Positions 15,295 to 22,362 of a stretch of 28,803 nt of DNA are shown in pieces (positions within the stretch are counted from its first letter, which is position 1; every line of letters begins with the position of its first letter). The notes beneath the pieces were generated by a model. The model did not search any database, had not been told where the DNA came from, and saw only the letters and a program-made list of their open reading frames with translations. Source of the DNA: JBCBXA01 sp039816825 (GTDB lineage: Bacteria > Pseudomonadota > Alphaproteobacteria > Rhizobiales > Rhizobiaceae); contig JBCBXA010000032.1 of assembly GCA_039816825.1 (NCBI GenBank), positions 1 to 28,803 of the forward strand, given 5' to 3'. The translations under genes and the position numbers were made by a program.

Positions 15295-16632
15295 GTGGAC
15301 GTGCAAGATCCTTCAGTTCTAGAGCAGCCCGAGGACCAGTTGGAGACATCTTTCGACTGGAAGGAGCACTGGTATCCCGTTTCGTTTCGGCGTGATTTGC
15401 CTAAGGGCAAGCCGTTCGGATTTCAGGTTCACGACCTGAAGCTTGTGCTGTTTGAGGATGACGATGGCAAGTTGTCCTGCCTCAGAGACCGCTGTCCGCA
15501 TCGGGCCGCTCGTCTCTCTGACGGGCAAATCCGGGACGGGCGACTGGAGTGCCTCTACCACGGCTGGCAATATGATGGGTCTGGCGACTGCCTGTTCATT
15601 CCCCAGATGTTGGAGGGCAAGGATTATCCGATACGCTCTTGTGTCGACTCCTTCGAACTTGAGGAGAAGAACGGGATTGTCTGGGTTTATCCGGGCGAGC
15701 GTTCCGCCGCTGATCCAGACCGTATTCCCTTCATCGAGGGGTCCGATGCGCCCGACATCTTCGATGTCACCTTTCAGATGGATTTGCCCTACGACCAGAG
15801 CTATCTGATCGAAAACGTCATAGATATTGCGCATATCCACATCGCTCACGATGGCGTGCGTGGCGGCGGCGTCCGAGAGGCCGCAAAACCGCTCGAGTTC
15901 AAGATTCTCAAGTCCGACATTGAGGGTATCAAGGCGACCTTTCGGACCATTGGTCTGAAGCGCGCCGAGGGTGACCCGGAAATCGGCGGTGCTCTGGTTG
16001 AGTTCAGGGCGCCAAACCTGGTCTGCTACACGTCCCAATATGCCGACAGCGATCTGGTGGCCGGGCTGGAGCTCTACTCGCTCCCCATGGGCAAGGGCCG
16101 CTGTCGGCTGCTCTATCGCAAGTTCAGCAATTTCGCTCCGCTCTGGGAACGCCTCAAGCCCCGCTGGTTGGAGCACCAGACACAGATGCTGATCCTTGAG
16201 CAGGATATGAATGTCGTCATCGGCCAGCATGAAGAAATCGAACTTGATGGCCGTCACGTGCGCGACGTTTGGCTTCCCATCAAAACGTCTGACCGACTGG
16301 TCATCGCCTATCGCAAGTGGCTTGATCAGTTTGGTGAAGGCTTGCCGTTCTACCGCGGTTTCTCCTCCGCCAAAGACAGTGGTTTGGAGCCGCAAAGCCG
16401 CAAGGTTGATATGTCCCGTCGTGCCTTGCACACGCAAATATGCGGCACCTGTTCAAAGCTGCTGATGCAGTTGAAATGGGGCCTGTGGATCAGTGCGATT
16501 GTGACGGTTTTGGCATTCAGTGCTGCAATTCTGGCAATCCCCGCCGCCGGGCCGGTAGGTCTGTTTGTGAGCCTCGCCCTCTTGTCGGGCCTGGCGGCCG
16601 CAGTCTGCGGCTATGGTCAGACGCGGTTGTGA
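15295..16632 (+). CDS. Membrane-anchored Rieske oxygenase, PAO/TIC55-like with C-terminal CxxC
   Basis: Non-heme iron oxygenase of 445 aa. The Rieske [2Fe-2S] site is C67-x-H69 (CPHRAARLSDG) and C86-x2-H89 (CLYHGW). The mononuclear iron site is D177-x2-H180-x4-H185 (DIAHIHIAH), with D304 in LEQDMNVV as probable third ligand. Near the end is HTQICGTCSKL, a CxxC (C383, C386), followed by two hydrophobic helices (about 395-417 and 420-440). This order (Rieske, iron site, CxxC, two membrane helices) is that of plant PAO, PTC52 and TIC55. The GTG at 15295 is preferred because GAAAGGA lies six bases upstream; a GTG at 15280 overlapping the previous stop is the alternative. It probably hydroxylates or desaturates a membrane-accessible substrate. 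Confidence 0.93.
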   Translation: MDVQDPSVLEQPEDQLETSFDWKEHWYPVSFRRDLPKGKPFGFQVHDLKLVLFEDDDGKLSCLRDRCPHRAARLSDGQIRDGRLECLYHGWQYDGSGDCLFIPQMLEGKDYPIRSCVDSFELEEKNGIVWVYPGERSAADPDRIPFIEGSDAPDIFDVTFQMDLPYDQSYLIENVIDIAHIHIAHDGVRGGGVREAAKPLEFKILKSDIEGIKATFRTIGLKRAEGDPEIGGALVEFRAPNLVCYTSQYADSDLVAGLELYSLPMGKGRCRLLYRKFSNFAPLWERLKPRWLEHQTQMLILEQDMNVVIGQHEEIELDGRHVRDVWLPIKTSDRLVIAYRKWLDQFGEGLPFYRGFSSAKDSGLEPQSRKVDMSRRALHTQICGTCSKLLMQLKWGLWISAIVTVLAFSAAILAIPAAGPVGLFVSLALLSGLAAAVCGYGQTRL

Positions 16633-16644
16633 CCGCTTGTTGAA

Positions 16645-17493
16645 GTGAGAAAGCCCTTGGATACAGCCGCTCTCGATGAAGTCCGCGAGTTCTACACGGA
16701 GCTTCCGTTCAACTATTACGAAAGCGCGACCAATGCGCTCGAGCACATCGGACACAATCCGCTCAAGGCCTATCCGGACCTCGACTTGGCTCTCGCCGAT
16801 GGCGGCGTCGAGACAGTTCTCGAGCTGGGCTGCGGTGCTGGATGGGCGAGCAACTCAATGGCCTTGCACTATGGGTGTCAGGTCACCGCTGTCGATTTTA
16901 CGGCTGCAGCCGTCGCCCGTGCCAGAGAGGTGGCAGGACTTCTCGGCACCTCGGACACCATCAAGTTCCACTGCCAGGACCTATACACTTTCGAGCCTGG
17001 CGAGCATTTCGACCTCGTGTTCAGTATGGGCGTCCTGCATCACACGTCTGACTGCCGGGCCGGCGTGCAACACGCATCGCGCTTTGTCAAGCGCGATGGG
17101 CTTTTGTATCTGGGGCTTTATCACAGCTATGGGCGCCGCCCGTTTCTCAAGCATTATCAGGATATGGTGGAGGCCCAGGGAGAGGATCACGCCTTCGCCC
17201 GGTTTCAGGAGACGCTCCAGCACCAGACCGACACCGTCCATTCCAAATCATGGTTTCGAGATCAGGTGCTGCATCCTTTCGAAACGCAACACAGCTTTGA
17301 GGAAGTGCATCACTGGCTGAAGGAACTCGGATTTGATGTTCTGTCGACATCCATCAACCGGTTCGATGAAATAGGGTCGATAGAAGATCTGTTTGAGCAG
17401 GAGAAAGCGTTTGCCGACCTGTCTCTTCAAAGGAACATAGAAGAAAAGACCTTCTATCCCGGCTTCTTCACAATCATGGCTGCCCGATCCTAA
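16645..17493 (+). CDS. Class I SAM-dependent methyltransferase
   Basis: A 282-aa Rossmann-fold methyltransferase. SAM-binding motif I is VLELGCGAGWASN at residues 58-70, the acidic residue after strand 2 is D84 (TAVDFTAAAV), D112 follows strand 3 (CQDLYTF) and the post-motif is FSMGVLHHTSD (about 126-136), a type common in UbiE/small-molecule O- and C-methyltransferases. A C-terminal extension of about 120 residues (helical, His/Glu-rich) may bind the acceptor. The start is uncertain between GTG 16645 and an in-frame TTG 16657; neither has a strong Shine-Dalgarno. It lies 12 bp after the Rieske gene and is the last gene of the plus-strand cassette. The acceptor is unknown. Confidence 0.92.
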   Translation: MRKPLDTAALDEVREFYTELPFNYYESATNALEHIGHNPLKAYPDLDLALADGGVETVLELGCGAGWASNSMALHYGCQVTAVDFTAAAVARAREVAGLLGTSDTIKFHCQDLYTFEPGEHFDLVFSMGVLHHTSDCRAGVQHASRFVKRDGLLYLGLYHSYGRRPFLKHYQDMVEAQGEDHAFARFQETLQHQTDTVHSKSWFRDQVLHPFETQHSFEEVHHWLKELGFDVLSTSINRFDEIGSIEDLFEQEKAFADLSLQRNIEEKTFYPGFFTIMAARS

Positions 17494-17517
17494 AGCCAAT
17501 TCAAGGGCTGACGTGCC

Positions 17518-17532
17518 GCGGGGGCATCCCGC
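17518..17532. terminator. Weak hairpin between convergent operons
   Basis: GCGGG (17518-17522) pairs with CCCGC (17528-17532) over a GGCAT loop in the 51-bp gap between the methyltransferase and the HlyD-family gene. There is no T-tract, so it is only a possible bidirectional terminator. Confidence 0.25.
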
Positions 17533-17544
17533 TCAAATCCATGC

Positions 17545-18831
17545 TCAGCGTTCCCGCAATGCGGTCGTTACGGTCCGATGGATCGGCTTTGTGAGATAGT
17601 CGAGCACGGACTTTTCGCCGGTCACAATGTGCACCTCTGCCATCATTCCCGGAAGAATGGGAAGCTGCCTGCCGTCCGGTAGAACTGACTCTTGAACCGT
17701 CACATCCACCGGGAAATAGGTGTTGCCATTCTCATCCTCGACCGAGTCTACGCCGATGCGGGTGACCTCACCGTCCAGAGCGCCGAAAGCGGCATAGTCA
17801 TAGGCTGTCAGGCGAATTGTGGCGTTCAGCCCGGGGGCTATGAAGGCGATGTCCTTGGGGTCGATGCGGGCGCGCACCAGCAGATCAACGTCGAGGGGAA
17901 GGATCTCCACCACCGGTTGCGCGGGCTGGACAACTTCACCAGCGCCGGCCGGATGCACGGTTTTGACGATACCCGATGTGGGAGCCCGCAACACCGCACG
18001 GGCCACACGTTCCGTCTCACCGCGCCGGGCTTCGTTCATCTGTTCAAGCTTGGCTTGCGTTTCGTTGAGACGGGCCGCCAACGTCGCTCGGAACTGGGTT
18101 TCGGCCTCGCGCCTCTGTGCTGCAATTTCGCCAAGCGCTGCTTTGAGGCGCGGCACCGCCAGTTCCAGAGCCGTGAGATCGGTTTCTGCGGAGAGCGCCT
18201 CCGATTGAGCCGCCATGACGCTTTCTCGCGATGCGGCGCCAGAAGCCTGAAGCTCCGTCATCATGTTCAGCCGGTCCTTCGCAAGATTGCGTGCCTTCTT
18301 GGCCAAGCCGATGCGGCCCTGCGTCTCCGCCAGTTCCAGCTTGCGGGTGCGTGCGTTGTCAGCCAACACGGACAGGGCGGCATCATGGGCCGCCAATGTG
18401 GCGCTGTATTCGGTCTCGGCACGTTGGGCCTGTTTGAGAGACCAGGGCCCATCGTCGAAGCTCGGGGTTGAGCTTTCCAGGAGGGCGGCGAGCCAATGCG
18501 CATTCACCGCCAGCTGCGCCCGCGCGCTTTCATTTTCTTCAAACTGAGCACCAGCCTCGGTTGAATCGATGGTGGCGAGTTCGGCACCCAGTTCGATCCT
18601 CTGGCCTTCTGTCACCGACAGGGTGCGCACGATGCCGCCATCGACGCTCTGAACGATTTTCACCCGTCCGGACGGGACCACTTGGCCCATTGCGCTGGAC
18701 GCTTCGACGATCTGGGCCCAGTGCGCCCATGCTCCTGCCCCCAGCAGCAGCGACAGCAGGGTTGCCAAAACGACAATTGGCAGCGCGCGCTTGGGACGGG
18801 TCAGATCGTGGGAGAGGGAGGAGGCAGCCAT
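17545..18831 (-). CDS. HlyD-family periplasmic adaptor of a type I secretion system
   Basis: The membrane fusion protein that links the inner-membrane ABC transporter to the TolC-like channel. The 428-aa product has a short cytoplasmic N-terminus, one transmembrane helix (about residues 17-36), a first half-lipoyl segment (GRVKIVQSVDGGIVRTLSV, near 55), a long Ala/Glu-rich coiled-coil hairpin (about 95-280), a second half-lipoyl (RAPTSGIVKTV), a beta-barrel, and the family-typical end LPGMMAEVHIVTGEKSVLDYLTKPI-like block near 393-418. It follows the ABC gene by two bases, so the three secretion genes form one operon. It is of the LapC type. Confidence 0.95.
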   Translation of the reverse strand: MAASSLSHDLTRPKRALPIVVLATLLSLLLGAGAWAHWAQIVEASSAMGQVVPSGRVKIVQSVDGGIVRTLSVTEGQRIELGAELATIDSTEAGAQFEENESARAQLAVNAHWLAALLESSTPSFDDGPWSLKQAQRAETEYSATLAAHDAALSVLADNARTRKLELAETQGRIGLAKKARNLAKDRLNMMTELQASGAASRESVMAAQSEALSAETDLTALELAVPRLKAALGEIAAQRREAETQFRATLAARLNETQAKLEQMNEARRGETERVARAVLRAPTSGIVKTVHPAGAGEVVQPAQPVVEILPLDVDLLVRARIDPKDIAFIAPGLNATIRLTAYDYAAFGALDGEVTRIGVDSVEDENGNTYFPVDVTVQESVLPDGRQLPILPGMMAEVHIVTGEKSVLDYLTKPIHRTVTTALRER

Positions 18832-18833
18832 GG

Positions 18834-20924
18834 TCAGCCTGTCAGCCGTGTCTGGATGCGGGCCTGTTCAGTGATGCCGCGCAAGGTCTCCAGCACTTCT
18901 CCGCGCGGTCCATCCAGCTTCACTCGACCGGCTTCCATCACGATGAGCCTGTCGGCGGCCTCGATAATCGCCGGACGGTGGGTCACCGCAATCAGGGTGG
19001 ACTGACCGCGTGTGGCTTCCAGCGATCGCACAGCCAGTGCCTCGGATTGCCCGTCCAGATGATTGGTCGGTTCATCCAGGATCAGCCAGCGGGGTTCGCC
19101 AATCATGGCGCGGGCGAGGGCGAGGGTCTGCAACTGCCCGCCTGAAAGGCCGTGTCCGCGTTCCCCAAGGGCGACATCAAGGCCCTTGCCCGTGCGTTCC
19201 AGCCACGCATCTGCACCCAATGATGTGAGCGATGTCCAGATGGCGTCATCCGAGAAACCCCGGCCCAGATCGATGTTTTCGCGGACTGTTCCGGCGAAAA
19301 AGGAGGGCGCCTGAGGAACGAAGCCCGCAACACGCCGCCAGTGGCCGGGTTTTACGGATTGAAGGTCGAGACCATCGAGGCGCACCGAGCCCTCCGCTGG
19401 AACCAGACGCCCTGACAGACTGTCGAGAAGAGTGGTTTTACCAGAGCCTATCGCGCCAATGATGGCGGTCCATTCTCCGCGCTTGAAAGCCAGATCGACA
19501 GCCGTGAGGGCAGGGGCTCCCTCCAGCGCATAGCGGTGGGTGAGGGCCACGATTGATATGGCATTTCCGGCCGGCTGCCCACTTCCCGTTTTCTGCGTGG
19601 CCGGTGTTTCACCGGGCAGTGCCGCAATGTCCCGGATCTGTTCGTGCGAGAGCTTCATCTGGGAAAAGCGGGCTGCGAGGCCGGCAAGCCCGGCAATGGG
19701 CGCGAGGCACCGTGCGGCGAGAAGGTTGGCGGCAAACAGGGCACCGGGCGACAGCTCGGCGGCCATCACCGCCTGTGCGCCGAGCACAAGAATGGCAATG
19801 GTCGTGCCGCCCTGAAATACGACCAGCAAATGGGTGGAGAAAGCCGTCCAGAACCGCAGCTTCAGCGATTGCCGCAACTGGTCGCCTGCTGCCTTCTCCC
19901 AGCGCAGGCGCGCCCAGCGCTTGGCACCGGCAAGCTGAATCGTCGGAATGGCAGCCAGCAGTTCCGTCGCCACGGTGTTTTTGGTGGCGCTGGCCTGAAA
20001 CTGAACCTTCACCAGATGGCGAACGCGCAACTGAACAAGCGCCATGATCACGAGAAGTCCGGCCCCCGATATGACCGGCACCCAGGCCAATGGCCCTGCG
20101 ATCCAGAACATCACGCCCACGAAGATGAAGAGGAACGGCAGGTCACCCAAGGTGGCGAGGGCCGCCGCGTTGAAATATTCCCGCAGGCCCTCATACTCCC
20201 GCAGGGCGTTGGTGCGGTTGCCAACCGAACCGATGCTGCCCCTTGCATCAACCAGCCTCTCGAAGACATCGGTCACAACGCCGATATCAGTGGCGGCAGA
20301 GGCGCGGTCCAGCAGTCCCGCCCGCAGACCCCGCAGCACAAAATCGAACAGCAACGCCAGCACGACTCCGCTCGCCAGCACAAACAGGGTTTCGGACGCG
20401 TTGTTGGTTAGAACCCTGTCAAAAATGTTCATGGTTGCAATGGGGATCGCCAGGGCAAGCACGTTGATCGCGCATGTGGCGGCCACGACGACGGTAAGAA
20501 CACTGCGCGAGGGCAATAGAAGCCGGAGCAAACCATGCTTCAGCAGACCCGGCTCGCTGGTAATCGTGTCCGGAAGTGCGCCAGCAGCCGGCGCGGTGAT
20601 GGCGTTCACGGCGTAGGCCCGTGTTGGCTTTGCCCGCAGCCGCATGGGCATCGGTGCCCCATCCGCTCCCAGGGCCACCACCAGCTTGCCGGAGCCCGGC
20701 TCGACGATCAGGTGCCAAGCGCCATCCACTTCGCACAAGGCGGGCAGATCGGTTGCAACGAACCGACGCGGCGAACCGAGGTCTCGTGCGACCAGTCCTG
20801 CTCGGGCTAAGGCAGCCTCGCTGCCCGTCGATTCCAGCTCTTGGGATGACGGCCGAGCCCCCAGATAGCGTGCGGCCAGTTCAACCGCATCCTCAAAGCC
20901 GTGGGCGACAGGCTCCGAACTCAT
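18834..20924 (-). CDS. Type I secretion ABC transporter (permease/ATPase, LapB-like)
   Basis: Inner-membrane exporter of 696 aa. The N-terminal C39-like domain (about 1-130) lacks an obvious catalytic Cys, so it is a non-proteolytic docking domain, as in RTX exporters. Membrane helices span about 145-430, starting with VLTVVVAATCAINVLALAIP. The nucleotide-binding domain has Walker A GAIGSGKTT (490-498), signature LSGGQ (593-597), Walker B LILDEPT (614-620) and H-loop H649. Its ATG overlaps the TolC-like stop by one base (TGATG at 20922-20926 on the other strand). Its substrate is almost certainly the giant adhesin upstream. Confidence 0.96.
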   Translation of the reverse strand: MSSEPVAHGFEDAVELAARYLGARPSSQELESTGSEAALARAGLVARDLGSPRRFVATDLPALCEVDGAWHLIVEPGSGKLVVALGADGAPMPMRLRAKPTRAYAVNAITAPAAGALPDTITSEPGLLKHGLLRLLLPSRSVLTVVVAATCAINVLALAIPIATMNIFDRVLTNNASETLFVLASGVVLALLFDFVLRGLRAGLLDRASAATDIGVVTDVFERLVDARGSIGSVGNRTNALREYEGLREYFNAAALATLGDLPFLFIFVGVMFWIAGPLAWVPVISGAGLLVIMALVQLRVRHLVKVQFQASATKNTVATELLAAIPTIQLAGAKRWARLRWEKAAGDQLRQSLKLRFWTAFSTHLLVVFQGGTTIAILVLGAQAVMAAELSPGALFAANLLAARCLAPIAGLAGLAARFSQMKLSHEQIRDIAALPGETPATQKTGSGQPAGNAISIVALTHRYALEGAPALTAVDLAFKRGEWTAIIGAIGSGKTTLLDSLSGRLVPAEGSVRLDGLDLQSVKPGHWRRVAGFVPQAPSFFAGTVRENIDLGRGFSDDAIWTSLTSLGADAWLERTGKGLDVALGERGHGLSGGQLQTLALARAMIGEPRWLILDEPTNHLDGQSEALAVRSLEATRGQSTLIAVTHRPAIIEAADRLIVMEAGRVKLDGPRGEVLETLRGITEQARIQTRLTG

Positions 20925-22186
20925 CAGAGTCTTGGCAGATCCAGCGCATCGGAGAGAAGCCCCGAGGCGGCCAGCAATTTGTAGAAGGCAAATCGGCCGC
21001 TATTGTAGACATTGGTCGCTTGAATGTCTGACACGTAGGCTTCGTTCTGCGCATCAAGGATCGAGATCAGTGAGGCCAGACCTGAATCATACTGGTTGAT
21101 GCGGGTGTCGCGAAGCCGGTTGTTGGCATCGCGCTGCTTCAGCAAATGCGACACCTGCTCCTGAAAGCTGCGATAAGTGTTCCAGGACAGCCGAATTTCC
21201 CGGGCGATGGACAACTGAGCGGTTTCAATCTGGGCGTTGGCCTCTTCAGCACGCTTTCGAGCTTCACGCAGGCGCGCGCGATCAATGCCTCCGTTGAAGA
21301 GCGACCATGACACCTGCACCATAGCGCTGTGTTCTTGCCGGTGCGTCTGACCAAGGCTTTGCCGACCATACAGGCCTGATGAAAGCTCCAGATCGACCTG
21401 CGGGCGAAACACGGCGCGGGCGCTGTCGATGGCGGCTTCGGCGGCTTGTGCGTCAAACCGAACAGCGGCCAGCTTCGGCGAAGCGTTTCGAGATCGCTGC
21501 AACACCTCGCGGATGCTGCGCGGCAAATGGTGGCGTGGCAGATCGGCCTGCTCCAGCCTGCCTGCGTTGCGGCCGGTCGCCGTTAGATAGAGTGCCTGGG
21601 CGTCGGCATGTTGCAGCTCCGCCACCGCCAGCGAATTGTTTGCCGCATGAAGACGTGCTTCAGCCTGTGACAGATCAGCATTGGTGCCGGCCCCGCCTGC
21701 AACGCGTGTGCGCACGCGCTGCACGATGCCCCGAACCATATCGACATTGCGCCGCGACTTGGTGAGCACCCGGCCCGCCCGCACGACTTCGAAGTAGGCC
21801 TGGATCGCCTGAAGCGCGACGGTGTCGATGGTGTCTTGCAGGCGGTTGCCAGCCGACGAAACGCGCGCCTGTTGGCGCTCGCGCTCGGCTTTGATGCGAC
21901 CGCCTTTATAGATCGGCTGCTTTAGCTTGATGGCGATGTCGCCTGTACCAAAAAATCCGCCTTGGGCGGTGTTCAGCGCTCCGTAGTTCCCTTCGAGGCG
22001 GACGCCGGGGAGCCCAAGGCCCCGGGCAGCGGCCAGCTCTTCGCGCACGGCATCACGATTGGCGGAAAGCACACGCACATCGGGATGGTATTCCACGGCC
22101 CAGCGAGCTGCTTCCGCAATGGATTCGGCGTGCGCCGGTGGCGACAGGCAGAATGCCAGTGCGATCGCTGCTCCCGTAAGCCTCAT
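20924..22186 (-). CDS. TolC-family outer membrane channel of the type I secretion system
   Basis: Outer membrane efflux protein of 420 aa with a signal peptide (about residues 1-20, cleavage near AHA|ES). The tandem OEP repeats are typical: long helices rich in Ala, Arg and Gln, with LKQPIYKGGRIKAER in the first half and QVSWSLFNGGIDRARLREA in the equivalent place of the second. The C-terminal helix region contains NQYDSGLASLISILDAQNE. GGAAGGA lies six bases before the ATG. The 176-bp gap to the adhesin gene holds a CtrA-type site, so this gene probably starts the secretion operon (TolC, ABC, HlyD). Confidence 0.95.
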   Translation of the reverse strand: MRLTGAAIALAFCLSPPAHAESIAEAARWAVEYHPDVRVLSANRDAVREELAAARGLGLPGVRLEGNYGALNTAQGGFFGTGDIAIKLKQPIYKGGRIKAERERQQARVSSAGNRLQDTIDTVALQAIQAYFEVVRAGRVLTKSRRNVDMVRGIVQRVRTRVAGGAGTNADLSQAEARLHAANNSLAVAELQHADAQALYLTATGRNAGRLEQADLPRHHLPRSIREVLQRSRNASPKLAAVRFDAQAAEAAIDSARAVFRPQVDLELSSGLYGRQSLGQTHRQEHSAMVQVSWSLFNGGIDRARLREARKRAEEANAQIETAQLSIAREIRLSWNTYRSFQEQVSHLLKQRDANNRLRDTRINQYDSGLASLISILDAQNEAYVSDIQATNVYNSGRFAFYKLLAASGLLSDALDLPRL

Positions 22187-22249
22187 GTGGGTTCCTTCCG
22201 AATCAATGCCCCTCGAAAGAGTTGATCGGTAAGGAATCGGTAATTCAGG

Positions 22250-22264
22250 TTAACCGCCAGTTAA
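22250..22264. promoter_or_regulatory. Perfect CtrA-type binding site upstream of the secretion operon
   Basis: TTAA (22250-22253), seven bases, TTAA (22261-22264), followed by CCAT (22265-22268): the full TTAA-N7-TTAA consensus of the alphaproteobacterial cell-cycle regulator CtrA, including the TTAACCAT half site. It lies about 65 bases before the TolC-like start, a suitable place for activation. The same bases form a 7-bp inverted repeat GGTTAAC/GTTAACC (22248-22266), so a different dimeric regulator is also possible. Confidence 0.65.
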
Positions 22265-22286
22265 CCATAATCTTAATTTGGTACAG

Positions 22287-22315
22287 CGAGTCCGGCGCCC
22301 TCAATGTGTGACTCG
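22287..22315 (-). terminator. Possible terminator/hairpin after the adhesin gene
   Basis: CGAGTC (22287-22292) and GACTCG (22310-22315) are perfect inverted arms with a 17-base loop, about 50 bases past the adhesin stop. There is no T-tract in the adhesin direction, so it is a weak candidate. Confidence 0.25.
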
Positions 22316-22362
22316 TCCGCCACATTTTTGGGCAGATGGATTGGTAACGGCTTGCCGACGCG

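Noticed and set aside
15319..16437. A 372-aa minus-strand ORF
   Set aside because: Antisense to the Rieske oxygenase, whose motifs are unambiguous in the plus frame.
12013..17493. A saxitoxin-type toxin biosynthesis cluster
   Set aside because: Only the carbamoyltransferase/small protein/GDSL part and Rieske chemistry are comparable; no SxtA-like polyketide synthase, amidinotransferase or other core gene is present.
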